Positions 15,984-24,512 of a DNA stretch of 64,000 nt are shown piece after piece (within the stretch, counting starts at the first letter, position 1; each line of letters opens with the position of its first letter). The translations under genes and the position numbers were made by a program. The notes beneath the pieces were generated by a model. It was given only the letters and a program-made list of their open reading frames with translations, had not been told where the DNA came from and searched no databases. Source of the DNA: Pseudomonadota bacterium (lineage in GTDB: Bacteria > Pseudomonadota > Gammaproteobacteria > Burkholderiales > Burkholderiaceae_B); contig JAEXOO010000040.1 of the NCBI GenBank assembly GCA_023439305.1, positions 124,001 to 188,000 on the forward strand, read 5' to 3'.

Positions 15984-17513
15984 ATGGGCCATGTATTCCA
16001 GTTTGCCGAGCGCGATCCCAGCATGCCGGCGGATGAAGCAAAGAAACAGATCGAGCAGTTGCGCCCCGCCCTGCAGATCAGCCAATACGAGCGTTTGCAG
16101 AAAGCGGATCAGACGCTGTTAATCGTCGTGGCCGGCATGGATGGCGTGGGCAAGGGATCGGCCATCAATACTTTGAATACATGGCTGGATCCCCGGTACG
16201 TCCATACTTTGGCCTTTGGTGAACTGACACAAGAAGAAATCATGCGCCCGGCCATGTGGCGTTACTGGAATGCCTTGCCCGCCAAGGGACAGACCGGTCT
16301 GGTGTTTGGCTCCTGGTACGCCTCCCTGATGCAAGAGTTGAGTAACAAGAAACCCGATGCAGACAAGGTAGCTTTGTACACGCGTCTGATCAATCGTTTC
16401 GAAGCGCAGTTGGCCTATCAAGGCGTGCAGGTGATCAAGCTGTGGTTTCATCTGTCCGCCCAGGCCCAGTCGGATCGTTGTGCCAGCTTGCTGGCTAATC
16501 CGGATACTGCCTGGCGTGTCAGCAAGGCGGACTTGAAGGTCCACAAGAAATTCAATCGCTTGCGCAAGGCAGGCCTGGAAACCATAGGGCTGAGCCATCG
16601 CCGTCATGCGCCTTGGGTGGTCATTCCGAGTGCCGATCCGTACCTGCGAGACGTGTCCGTGGCGCGTGCCGTGTTGCAGGCCATGCGCAAACCGATACTG
16701 CCGCGCCAGGTCGTGGAGCCGCAGCCTTTTCCAGTAGGGTTGCGCCAGCCGCCGGCGTCGTTGGCGCAGCCTTCGCCCGTACCTGAGGTGCAGGACTATG
16801 ATTCCGAGCTGCTGCATTGGCAGGGGCGCTTGTCGCGAGCCGTTCGCGACAAGGCGTTTCGAAAACGTTCGCTTGTCCTGGTGATCGAAGGCCAGGATGC
16901 CGCGGGCAAAGGCGGCACGATACGTCGACTGACGGCGGCGCTGGACGTGCGCAATTACGATATCCACCCTATTTCCGCACCTGATAATGTGGAAATGGCG
17001 CGGCCTTATCTATGGCGTTTCTGGCGCAAACTGCCGCGTTATGGAGATGTGGCCATCTTTGACCGTTCCTGGTACGGCCGGGTACTGGTGGAGCGAGTTG
17101 AGAAACTGATTACGCCGGCCACCTGGCGCCGAGCCTATGACGAGATCAATGGTTTTGAGGCGCAGCTAAACGCCAATGGCACCGTAGTGCTGAAGTTCTG
17201 GCTGTCTGTCAGCAAAGAGGAACAGCTCAAGCGTTTCCAGGAGCGCGAAAATTCGCCTTTCAAGGCCTACAAGATCACGCAAGACGATTGGCGCAACCGC
17301 AGCAAATGGACGGTGTACCGGACGGCAGCTCAGGATATGTTCGCTCATACCGATACCGAGACGGCGCCTTGGCATATTGTCCCCAGCGATGATAAAAAAG
17401 CGGCGCGCGTGCAGGTGCTGAAAATCGTTGTCGAGACACTGGAGAATCTGGACAAGACCAGTCTGGATCTGGTGGAGCCGGCTGTGCAGGATCAAGTCAG
17501 CGATCAGGTCTGA
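15984..17513 (+). CDS. Polyphosphate:AMP phosphotransferase (two-domain PPK2)
   Basis: A 509-residue protein made of two PPK2 domains in tandem, as in polyphosphate:AMP phosphotransferase (PAP), which makes ADP from AMP using polyphosphate. The first domain (about residues 15-245) has the Walker A GMDGVGKG at 51-58; the second (about 265-490) has GQDAAGKG and the Walker B/lid segment AIFDRSWYGRVL. In the first domain the region equivalent to FDRSWY reads VFGSWYAS, so it is degenerate and only the second domain looks fully catalytic, as in known PAP enzymes. A GGAG site precedes the ATG. The gene is divergent from DUF2239, with 230 bases between them. Confidence 0.92.
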   Translation: MGHVFQFAERDPSMPADEAKKQIEQLRPALQISQYERLQKADQTLLIVVAGMDGVGKGSAINTLNTWLDPRYVHTLAFGELTQEEIMRPAMWRYWNALPAKGQTGLVFGSWYASLMQELSNKKPDADKVALYTRLINRFEAQLAYQGVQVIKLWFHLSAQAQSDRCASLLANPDTAWRVSKADLKVHKKFNRLRKAGLETIGLSHRRHAPWVVIPSADPYLRDVSVARAVLQAMRKPILPRQVVEPQPFPVGLRQPPASLAQPSPVPEVQDYDSELLHWQGRLSRAVRDKAFRKRSLVLVIEGQDAAGKGGTIRRLTAALDVRNYDIHPISAPDNVEMARPYLWRFWRKLPRYGDVAIFDRSWYGRVLVERVEKLITPATWRRAYDEINGFEAQLNANGTVVLKFWLSVSKEEQLKRFQERENSPFKAYKITQDDWRNRSKWTVYRTAAQDMFAHTDTETAPWHIVPSDDKKAARVQVLKIVVETLENLDKTSLDLVEPAVQDQVSDQV

Positions 17514-17528
17514 GGCCGGGAATACCTA

Positions 17529-17987
17529 TCAAAGGTCCTGGCGTTGCGCCAGGATCAGGATGCGCACCCAGCGCCGCCGTTGTGCGGCGGGCGCGATAGG
17601 CAACAGCCATGTCTGTTCGGGATGCCGCAAAGAAAGCGCGACGGCATCGCCCTGCTCCGTCGCTCCGGCGATATCGGCAAAAATGAAGCCGCGCTGCCCT
17701 TGCTCTGTGCGCACGGCGCCCTGCTTGTGCAAGGCGTCCATGTGAATGTGGCCGGCCGGCCATTCCAGCGACAGAATGCGTTGGCCGTCACGCTTGTAGC
17801 CGTGCAGCGAGCGGTGCCGTTTCCAGAGCCAGACGAAAGGCGCGGCAATGACGCAGGCGGCGATCAGCAGGACCGCCACGGCAGCGACGACGCCCAGACT
17901 TGAGGCGACCATCGCATAGAGCTGCATGCCGCCATAGACCAGTCCGCCCAGAATGGCCAGGGCAAGCAGAAGGACGATGACAGGCAT
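17529..17987 (-). CDS. Membrane protein of unknown function
   Basis: A 152-residue protein with two closely spaced N-terminal transmembrane helices (about residues 3-24 and 30-54) and a soluble C-terminal domain rich in beta-strand pattern (HIHMDALHKQG..., FIFADIAGAT). No named family is recognised. The gene ends 15 bases from the 3' end of the phosphotransferase gene, with a TCCTGGCG/CGCCAGGA hairpin (17536-17554) inside its own 3' end that could affect both transcripts. It lies 17 bases downstream of purT, so it may be expressed with it. Confidence 0.65.
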   Translation of the reverse strand: MPVIVLLLALAILGGLVYGGMQLYAMVASSLGVVAAVAVLLIAACVIAAPFVWLWKRHRSLHGYKRDGQRILSLEWPAGHIHMDALHKQGAVRTEQGQRGFIFADIAGATEQGDAVALSLRHPEQTWLLPIAPAAQRRRWVRILILAQRQDL

Positions 17988-18004
17988 GCGTATTCCTCCC
18001 CTGA

Positions 18005-19207
18005 TCAGCGCGCCTTGACCGTGACCAGTCCGGCCGCTTTCAGGGCGTTGGCGCGAGCCGTGTCCAGATCGGCGTCTGCGGCCAGCGCTACGCCCATGCG
18101 ACGCTTTTCAAAACTCTCGGGCTTGCCGAACAGGCGGATGTCCGTCTGCGGAATGCGCAGGGCCTGGTCCACGTTCAGGAAGTCGACTTCCTTGCTGTCG
18201 ACGCCGCCGTAGATGACGGCGCTGGCGCCGGGCACGCGCAAGGCGGTGTTGACCGGCAGACCCAGGATGGCGCGTGCATGAAGTTCGAATTCGGACTGCC
18301 ACTGGGTGATCATGGTGACCATGCCGGTGTCGTGCGGGCGGGGGCTGACCTCGCTGAACCAGACCTGGTCGCCCTTGACGAATAGTTCCACCCCAAACAG
18401 GCCCTGTCCGCCCAGGTCCTGGGTGACCGCGCGGGCGATCTCGCGGGCGGATTCCAGCGCCTTGGCGCTCATGGGCTGGGGCTGCCAGCTTTCAACGTAG
18501 TCGCCATCGACCTGTTTGTGGCCGATAGGGTCGCAGAATTGGGTTTCCACTTGCCCGTCAGCCCCGATGGAGCGCACGGTCAGCAAAGTGATTTCGTAGT
18601 CGAAATCGATAAATCCTTCGACAATGACACGGCATTGGCTGACACGACCGCCTTCCAGCGCGTAATTCCAGGCGCGGGCGACATCATCGGGGCCGCTGAT
18701 CTTGCTCTGGCCTTTGCCGGAGCTGCTCATCAGCGGCTTGACCACGCAAGGGTAGCCGATGCGCTCGTCAATGGCAGCTTGCAGGCTATCCAGGGAGTCG
18801 CAGAATTGATAGGGGCTGGTGGGCACACCCAGAGTTTCCGCCGCCAGGCGACGTATGCCTTCGCGATCCATGGTCAGACGCGCGGCGCGCGCTGTCGGGA
18901 TGACGCGCACCTTGCCTTGCGCTTCCAGCTCTTCCAGCACGCCGGTGGCGATCGCTTCGATTTCGGGAACGACCAAGGCAGGTTTTTCGTGTTCGATCAG
19001 GGCGCGCAACTGATCCGGATCGCTCATGGTAATGGTGCGGGCCTGATGGGCGACCTGCTGGCCGGGCGCGTTGTCGTAGCGGTCGACCGCAATGGTTTCG
19101 ACCCCCAGCCGCTGCAGGGCGATCAAGACTTCCTTGCCCAGCTCGCCGGAACCCAGCAACATGATTTTTTCTGACGACGAGGTTAAGGGGGTACCCAGCA
19201 GGCTCAT
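18005..19207 (-). CDS. purT: Formate-dependent GAR transformylase
   Basis: A 400-residue ATP-grasp enzyme that makes formyl-GAR from GAR, formate and ATP, an alternative to folate-dependent PurN in purine synthesis. The start MSLLGTPL at 19207 is chosen because it leads directly into LLGSGELGKEV, the expected N-terminal nucleotide-fold motif; an upstream in-frame extension looks non-coding. ATP-grasp features include VVKPLMSSSGKGQS, GVELFVKGDQVWFSEVSPRPHDTG and the family ending. The small membrane protein gene follows on the same strand. Confidence 0.95.
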   Translation of the reverse strand: MSLLGTPLTSSSEKIMLLGSGELGKEVLIALQRLGVETIAVDRYDNAPGQQVAHQARTITMSDPDQLRALIEHEKPALVVPEIEAIATGVLEELEAQGKVRVIPTARAARLTMDREGIRRLAAETLGVPTSPYQFCDSLDSLQAAIDERIGYPCVVKPLMSSSGKGQSKISGPDDVARAWNYALEGGRVSQCRVIVEGFIDFDYEITLLTVRSIGADGQVETQFCDPIGHKQVDGDYVESWQPQPMSAKALESAREIARAVTQDLGGQGLFGVELFVKGDQVWFSEVSPRPHDTGMVTMITQWQSEFELHARAILGLPVNTALRVPGASAVIYGGVDSKEVDFLNVDQALRIPQTDIRLFGKPESFEKRRMGVALAADADLDTARANALKAAGLVTVKAR

Positions 19208-19412
19208 GGCTTGCGCTCCGAAATTAAGAGAATTCCTTATTGTAATGCAGGCATCAGAAGCTGATCTGGCCCCGGCAAGCCCAATGTGATCGGGTATAGG
19301 GCGAACAGGCAAGCATCTCGTCGTTTGATTCAATATCTCTAGAAAAGGGATGATAGTCTCTTGTCAGGCCGGCCACGCTGTCGCAGATGGCCAGCCTGTG
19401 GCGACTGAATTT

Positions 19413-20996
19413 TTACGCGGATTTTTCCACCATCAGCTGCGCCATCATGCCCAGGTCTTCGTGCTCCAGAATGTGGCAGTGAAACATACGCAGGCCTGGC
19501 AGGTCCTGGCGAAATGCCAGCGTGATGGTCTCGTTGGGCCTCAGGTTGACGGTGTCGCGCCAGGCACGAAAGGGTTCGGGCGTGCGCACCGCGTCTGATT
19601 GGCGGGACAGCACCTGGAACTGGGTGCCGTGCAGGTGGAAAGGATGGTCCATGTGCGAATCATTCACTACTTCCCAGCGCTGCCATTGGCCCACGGGGCA
19701 GCGCAGGTCAATGCGGTCCATGTCGTAGACCTTGTCGTTCACACGGAACATGCGCTGCAAGGCGGCCATGTCGGGCATGGACTCCCCAGTCGGGCCTGCG
19801 TCGCCATGACTGGCCATCGGCATCGAATGATTCATGCCCTGCCCTTGCATGTTGCCGTGATCCATGTCCATGACTTCGCTAAATACCACACGTGCGCTTG
19901 CGGGCCCGTCCGGGGCTGCCGTCATGGGGCGCAGCTGCGGCGGTATGTGTAAAGCCCCGGCCTGTATGTCCAGATGCGCCAGGGTCAGGTCCAGGGGCTG
20001 CTCTTGCACCATCATTTTCTGGCGATCGTAGTAGCGGGCCTGCAGTGTGGTGGCGCCGGGCTGTCCGCTTTCCAGGAAAAACTCCGCGCGCTCCGCTGGC
20101 GCCAATAGTATTTCGTCGACAGCCGGGCGTGCCGCCTCCAGCAGGCCGCCGTCGGTACCCACCTGGATCAGTCGCGAGCCGGGGATATGCAGACGCAGAT
20201 AGCGCGCTGCACAGCTGTTCCAGATGCGGATTCGGTCGCCGGCGCCGATCTGGATGCGAGGCTGGCGCTGGCCATTCACCAGCACGAACTGCCCTTCCCG
20301 CCCGTTCATCCAGTCCAACGGAGAGTTGACGGGAATGCGCCCTTCCGTATCCAGGCGCAGATCGCTGATGACCCAATGCTGTTCAGGAGCGTGGCGCAGC
20401 GGATCATCCGGGGCGCGCACAATCAAGGCGCCGGCCAGACCGTGGGCGACCTGTTCGCCGCTTTTGCCGTGCGGGTGCGGATGATACCAATACGTGCCAG
20501 CGCAGCCTGACGGCAGGGTAAAGCGGTAGTGACGGCTTTGTCCGGCGGGCACCGCATCCTGGGGATTGCCATCCTGCTCAGGCGGTACCGGCAAGCCATG
20601 CCAATGAATGGTGGTGGGCTGGTCCAACTGGTTGACGAATTCGATATCGACTTCGTCGCCTTCGTTCAATTCGATCAGCGGACCGGGCATTTGCCCGTTG
20701 TACAGCCAGGCTTCGGTCTGCTTATTGCCGGCCAGGGTGAGCTTGTGTCGAGCGGCTGTCAGGCGCGCCTTAAACTGGCCTGGCTTTTCGGCCTGATTGA
20801 GCAGCTTGGGCAAGGAGCGCAAGGCTTGGCCGGCGGGCATGCGTTCGAGGGGCATCAGGGCGGCAACTCCATGAGGTATGTCGGCGTGGGCTGACATCGT
20901 CCCGTGATGGCTCATGGCCTGGGCCAGGGCTCGCCCTGGCAAACTGCCCAGCAGGCTGGCACCCAGGGCCAGCTTGAAAAGTTCGCGTCGTTTCAT
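19413..20996 (-). CDS. Multicopper oxidase
   Basis: A 527-residue periplasmic multicopper oxidase, likely oxidising Cu(I) and so protecting against copper. The start MKRRELF begins a Tat-type signal (RRELFK, then a hydrophobic stretch to ALAQA). Copper ligands are visible in order: TIHWHG, YWYHPHPHG, HPFHLHG, and MFHCHILEHEDLGMM near the C-terminus. A Met/His-rich loop (about residues 380-405, with MDMDHG and MNHSMPM) resembles the methionine-rich copper-binding inserts of CueO and CopA-type oxidases. A small His/Cys protein is encoded upstream on the same strand, and the copper ATPase CopA lies 3.5 kb away. Confidence 0.93.
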   Translation of the reverse strand: MKRRELFKLALGASLLGSLPGRALAQAMSHHGTMSAHADIPHGVAALMPLERMPAGQALRSLPKLLNQAEKPGQFKARLTAARHKLTLAGNKQTEAWLYNGQMPGPLIELNEGDEVDIEFVNQLDQPTTIHWHGLPVPPEQDGNPQDAVPAGQSRHYRFTLPSGCAGTYWYHPHPHGKSGEQVAHGLAGALIVRAPDDPLRHAPEQHWVISDLRLDTEGRIPVNSPLDWMNGREGQFVLVNGQRQPRIQIGAGDRIRIWNSCAARYLRLHIPGSRLIQVGTDGGLLEAARPAVDEILLAPAERAEFFLESGQPGATTLQARYYDRQKMMVQEQPLDLTLAHLDIQAGALHIPPQLRPMTAAPDGPASARVVFSEVMDMDHGNMQGQGMNHSMPMASHGDAGPTGESMPDMAALQRMFRVNDKVYDMDRIDLRCPVGQWQRWEVVNDSHMDHPFHLHGTQFQVLSRQSDAVRTPEPFRAWRDTVNLRPNETITLAFRQDLPGLRMFHCHILEHEDLGMMAQLMVEKSA

Positions 20997-21098
20997 TGTG
21001 TTATCCAGATAAAAGATCCATGGATTCACGCCGATAGGGCGTGATCGGGCGACGGTTCGTCCCGCAGGCTCGAACCGGCAATACAACTGGCATGGCTA

Positions 21099-21461
21099 TC
21101 AGGAACAACGGGGAGGCGGGAGCGAGGGGCCGATCAGACGGGAATGAAAATCCAGTCTGCGCGGCGCGGGCGGATAAGACAGGCGCGGGCTGTGCGCAAA
21201 GGGCAATATCAAGGGCGCAGGCATGCAAGGGCAGCAGGCCCCGTGCACTGGTGTGGCGCAATGAGAGCTGGATGCGGGACGAGGAGATGAGTGGTCTGTC
21301 GCAGCATGCTGCAATTGATGTACGTGGCCCGGCGGCGTCGGTACCAGTGCCTGGGCATCGGGAATGCCATAAAGCAGGCTGGCCAGCAACAGAATAGCCA
21401 CCAGCCAACGCCAGTGTGCGCCTGTACTGCCGGATCGTGCGAAGCAACCCCGAATATTCAT
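21099..21461 (-). CDS. Small His/Cys-rich exported protein (CopL/DUF2946-like)
   Basis: A 120-residue protein with one N-terminal hydrophobic segment (about residues 18-38) ending AQALV, likely a signal peptide or anchor. The mature part is rich in His and Cys: HVHQLQH, SSHC and HGACCPCMP. It lies 102 bases upstream of the multicopper oxidase, in the same direction. Small proteins of this kind (CopL, or DUF2946) commonly precede copper oxidases and are thought to bind copper. I cannot align it, so the family call is tentative, and the gene itself is less certain than its neighbours. Confidence 0.55.
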   Translation of the reverse strand: MNIRGCFARSGSTGAHWRWLVAILLLASLLYGIPDAQALVPTPPGHVHQLQHAATDHSSPRPASSSHCATPVHGACCPCMPAPLILPFAHSPRLSYPPAPRRLDFHSRLIGPSLPPPRCS

Positions 21462-21483
21462 GCGCCTAAGCTTATCACGGACT

Positions 21484-22557
21484 TCAATCCGTCTGTCCGG
21501 CTGCAGGCGGGATGGGTCTGCGTTTCAGGCGCACCGGGCTGGGGCGCTCGGCCTGGATTTGCTCCAGTTTGCTGCGCAGCATCAGGACATGGTCGTGCAA
21601 GTCTTCTTTTTCCCGCTCCAGCAAGGCGCTGCGCGTGCGTAGCAGTTGCAATTCGGTCTGCATTTCTCGCGCCAGTCCGTTGCTGAAATCCAGGGCGGCT
21701 TGCATGGCCCGGCGTTCGCCCTGCTCCTGGCCCAGTTCTTGCCGCGCAGCCTGCAATTGATCTTGCGCGGTTTTTTGATCGATGTCGTGACGTTGGCGCT
21801 GCTCTTGCAGCGCCTGTTCGATCTGTTCGAGCTGTTGGCGCAGACGAGTCTGTGCAGAGCGTTCTTTGTCTATCTCCAGCAGCGCCCGGCGTTCGCTGGC
21901 CTGGGCCCGTTCTTCTGTCAGCTCAATGGCTTTCTGCAGTTGCCCCAGGTCTTGGGTGAATTGTTCCCCCTGGCGGCGCAGTTCGTGTTGCAAGGCTGAT
22001 TTTTCGTTTTCCAGTTCGTCCTGGCGTTGCCGGGCATGGTGCAGGTCCTGCGCAAGCGCCACTTTTTCTTCCCGGCTCGCCTGAAGCTGCTGCTGCAACT
22101 GCGCGATGCCCTGCTCTGCCTGCTGGTGGGCCCGTTCGTGCGTCTGGGCACGCTGCTCGGCGTTCTGCGCCTGCGTGCGGGCCTGTTTCACCTGTTCGTC
22201 TGCCTGGACCTGGTAGGCCTGGAGTTCCTGGCGCGCATGCTCCATGGATTGCTGCCAGACACGGCCTAGCAATTCGCCGGTCAAGGACTGCAGCTCGTCG
22301 GGGATGTCCGCCAGATCCAGCCTGACCCGGCTCTTTTCGCGCAACTCCTGCCAGAACGCCTGCAGGGCTTCGGCAGGCGCGCTCATGCTGCCTTTGCGCA
22401 CCAGCTGATACAGCTTGTTGGCCGTGGGCGTGGTCCCGTAGCGAAAAAAGAGCAAAGCCGCCACTTCCCGGTACAGCGTCTGGGTATGGCTGAAGCGATC
22501 GCGTAATTGGGCAACATCGGCCTGCAATTGGCCTTCTGTAAGGGCGTTTTGGTCCAT
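21484..22557 (-). CDS. KfrA-like coiled-coil DNA-binding protein
   Basis: A protein of about 357 residues with an N-terminal KfrA-type domain (about residues 10-110, TLYREVAALLFFRYGTTPTA and RKGSMSAPAEALQAFWQEL) followed by a long Gln/Glu/Arg-rich coiled coil (about 110-335) and a short basic, proline-rich tail. Plasmid KfrA proteins bind DNA through the N-terminal domain, repress their own promoter and form filaments. This one is chromosomal. It is divergent from the intact tyrosine recombinase at 22681, and the 117 bases between them hold two palindromes. An ATG at 22563, two codons earlier, is an alternative start. Confidence 0.85.
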   Translation of the reverse strand: MDQNALTEGQLQADVAQLRDRFSHTQTLYREVAALLFFRYGTTPTANKLYQLVRKGSMSAPAEALQAFWQELREKSRVRLDLADIPDELQSLTGELLGRVWQQSMEHARQELQAYQVQADEQVKQARTQAQNAEQRAQTHERAHQQAEQGIAQLQQQLQASREEKVALAQDLHHARQRQDELENEKSALQHELRRQGEQFTQDLGQLQKAIELTEERAQASERRALLEIDKERSAQTRLRQQLEQIEQALQEQRQRHDIDQKTAQDQLQAARQELGQEQGERRAMQAALDFSNGLAREMQTELQLLRTRSALLEREKEDLHDHVLMLRSKLEQIQAERPSPVRLKRRPIPPAAGQTD

Positions 22558-22585
22558 TTTCATCGTATCCGATTTATTTTTATTA

Positions 22586-22602
22586 ATAATACAACGTATT
22601 AT
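22586..22602. promoter_or_regulatory. Palindrome ATAATAC-N3-GTATTAT
   Basis: A perfect 7-base inverted repeat (22586-22592 and 22596-22602) lies 23 bases upstream of the KfrA-like start at 22563. It is a candidate operator for KfrA autoregulation, by analogy with plasmid KfrA. Confidence 0.6.
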
Positions 22603-22631
22603 GTTGTGAATTCAATATTGTTGATTCATAA

Positions 22632-22659
22632 ATTTGACATTAGCTCTATAATGTCAAAT
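22632..22659. promoter_or_regulatory. Palindrome ATTTGACATTA-N6-TAATGTCAAAT
   Basis: An 11-base perfect inverted repeat (22632-22642 and 22649-22659) lies 21 bases before the recombinase ATG and overlaps a TATAAT-like element at 22647-22652. A protein bound here would block or govern recombinase transcription. Confidence 0.65.
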
Positions 22660-22680
22660 ATCTAGAAAAATGGATGTTCT

Positions 22681-23889
22681 ATGCTTGTGAACCCCTCATC
22701 CGCTCCGCCCTCCCCCGCTCGTCCGGATGCCATTGCACAATTGCTGGCTCAGTTCGATGGTCGGTCCGGCGTCAACCGGGCGCAGGGGAGTCGGGCCCAG
22801 ATCGATGCGCAGACAGATATCGATGCTTTGCGGGCCTGGTTGGCGCGCTATGCGGACAGTCCGCGAACTTATGCCAATTACCGCAAAGAAGCCGAGCGGC
22901 TACTGCTGTGGGCCGTGGTGGAAAGGCATAAACCGCTGTCCTCTATCAGTCACGAAGACATTCTGGCTTACGAGCATTTCCTGGCCGATCCCCAGCCTGT
23001 GCAGCGTTGGGTGGTGCAAGGCGGCGCGCGTCCGGCGCGCCATCATCCGTCCTGGCGCCCGTTCGCCGGTCCTTTGTCTGACGCCAGCCGACGGCAGACC
23101 CTGTTGATCCTGAATGCCTTGTTCGCGTGGCTGGTGCAAGCCGGCTATCTGGCCGGCAATCCTTTGGCTCTCTCCCGACGCCGTCGCCCGGTCGGCCCGA
23201 GCAACGACGTGCAGCGCTATCTGAATGCAGAGCAATGGTCGTGGGTGCAGGCATGGATACGTGCCTTGCCGGAGGACGGGGCGGCGGCTGTCCGGCACAA
23301 GGCCCGGCTGCGCTGGTTGTTTTCCATTCTTTACGGCGGGGCCCTGCGTATTTCCGAGCTGGTTCAGGCGCGCATGGCCGACGTGTCTGTGCGGCCGGAT
23401 GGGCAAGGGCTGCCTCAGTGGTGGCTGCAGATCCGCGGCAAGGGAGACAAATGGCGACGTGTGCCCATGACGCAGGAACTGATGCAGGAATTGGTGCGCT
23501 ACCGGCAGGCTTATGGATTGGAGGGTTTGCCTCATGCTTTGGAAATACAGCCTTTGTTGATGCCGGCGGGTGCAAGCGCTGGGGTTTCGGGCAAGCACCT
23601 GACCCGGGCGATGGCGCATGTGCTGGTCAAGCAGGTTTTTGTACAGTCGGCCGCGGACTTGCGAGTCCAGCATCCCGAGCGTGAAGCGCAAGCTCGTGTA
23701 TTGGAGCAGGCGTCAGCCCACTGGCTGCGCCACTCGGCAGGCTCGCACATGGCTAATCAGGGCATGGATCTGCGCGTCATCCGCGACACTTTGGGGCACG
23801 AGTCCATCGCTACGACCAATATTTACCTGCATGCCGATGAAGAGCAGCGCCATCGCGCGCTGGAACAGTCCCATCGCTTGGGGTGGTGA
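22681..23889 (+). CDS. Site-specific tyrosine recombinase
   Basis: A 402-residue tyrosine recombinase with a SAM-like N-terminal domain (about residues 45-170) and an intact catalytic domain. The active site can be read in order: GGALRISEL (Arg), IRGKGDKWR (Lys), HWLRHSAGSH (His and Arg), DTLGHES (His) and TTNIYLH (Tyr). It is larger than XerC/XerD (about 300) because of an N-terminal extension and an insertion around PSWRPFAGPLSD. No attachment site, phage or transposon genes adjoin it. Its divergent KfrA-like partner suggests a stable chromosomal pair. A rho-independent hairpin follows at 23959. Confidence 0.9.
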   Translation: MLVNPSSAPPSPARPDAIAQLLAQFDGRSGVNRAQGSRAQIDAQTDIDALRAWLARYADSPRTYANYRKEAERLLLWAVVERHKPLSSISHEDILAYEHFLADPQPVQRWVVQGGARPARHHPSWRPFAGPLSDASRRQTLLILNALFAWLVQAGYLAGNPLALSRRRRPVGPSNDVQRYLNAEQWSWVQAWIRALPEDGAAAVRHKARLRWLFSILYGGALRISELVQARMADVSVRPDGQGLPQWWLQIRGKGDKWRRVPMTQELMQELVRYRQAYGLEGLPHALEIQPLLMPAGASAGVSGKHLTRAMAHVLVKQVFVQSAADLRVQHPEREAQARVLEQASAHWLRHSAGSHMANQGMDLRVIRDTLGHESIATTNIYLHADEEQRHRALEQSHRLGW

Positions 23890-23958
23890 TAAGCGCTATC
23901 AGGCTGGCGCACTGTCTGGGTTCGGCGCGGTATGCTACTTTAAGAAGTGCTTGAATGC

Positions 23959-23992
23959 GCCGGGCGCCCTGACTGGGCCAACCCGGCTTTTT
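23959..23992 (+). terminator. Terminator after the recombinase gene
   Basis: GCCGGG at 23959-23964 pairs with CCCGGC at 23982-23987, with an inner GCCC/GGGC stem, followed by five T residues. It ends just before the ytoQ ribosome site. Confidence 0.75.
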
Positions 23993-24007
23993 GTTATGGA
24001 GCGAACC

Positions 24008-24448
24008 ATGAGCTTTACCGTCTACCTGTCCGGCGAAATCCACACTGATTGGCGTGAGCAGATCGCCAGCGGCGCCAAGGCTGCGGGCCTGGACATCACG
24101 TTTACCTCCCCTGTGACCGACCACGATGCCAGCGACGCCGCTGGTGATCACCTGGGCCCGGAAAGTGAATCTTTCTGGCGTGATCATAAATCGTCCAAAG
24201 TGAACGCTATCCGGACCAAGACCTTGATCGAAAAAGCCGACCTGGTCGTGGTGCGTTTCGGTGATAAGTACAAGCAGTGGAACGCGGCTTTTGATGCCGG
24301 CTACTGTGCGGCGCTGGGCAAACCCTATGTCACCCTCCACGCAGAGGACATCATCCACCCTTTGAAGGAGGTCGATGCCAGCGCGCAGGGCTGGGCCACA
24401 ACGCCGGAGCAGATCGTGGAGATTCTGCGCTACACCTTGAAAGCCTGA
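24008..24448 (+). CDS. YtoQ family protein
   Basis: A 146-residue cytosolic protein of the YtoQ family, related to nucleoside 2-deoxyribosyltransferase-like folds. It opens TVYLSGEIHTDWR and contains ADLVVVRFGDKYKQWNAAFDAGYCAALGKP, both highly conserved in the family. The biochemical role is not known. I chose the ATG at 24008, five bases after a GGAG; an in-frame ATG at 23996 is open but has no such spacing. The gene stands alone between two terminators. Confidence 0.88.
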   Translation: MSFTVYLSGEIHTDWREQIASGAKAAGLDITFTSPVTDHDASDAAGDHLGPESESFWRDHKSSKVNAIRTKTLIEKADLVVVRFGDKYKQWNAAFDAGYCAALGKPYVTLHAEDIIHPLKEVDASAQGWATTPEQIVEILRYTLKA

Positions 24449-24451
24449 TCG

Positions 24452-24482
24452 AAAATGCCGCCCCCAGGGGCGGCATTTTTTA
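24452..24482. terminator. Strong rho-independent terminator
   Basis: ATGCCGCCCC (24455-24464) pairs with GGGGCGGCAT (24467-24476), followed by a run of T. An A-tract on the left makes it usable for both ytoQ and the convergent copA. Confidence 0.9.
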
Positions 24483-24512
24483 TACCGGCAAGGCTGTCCT
24501 GCTCTGGAACCG

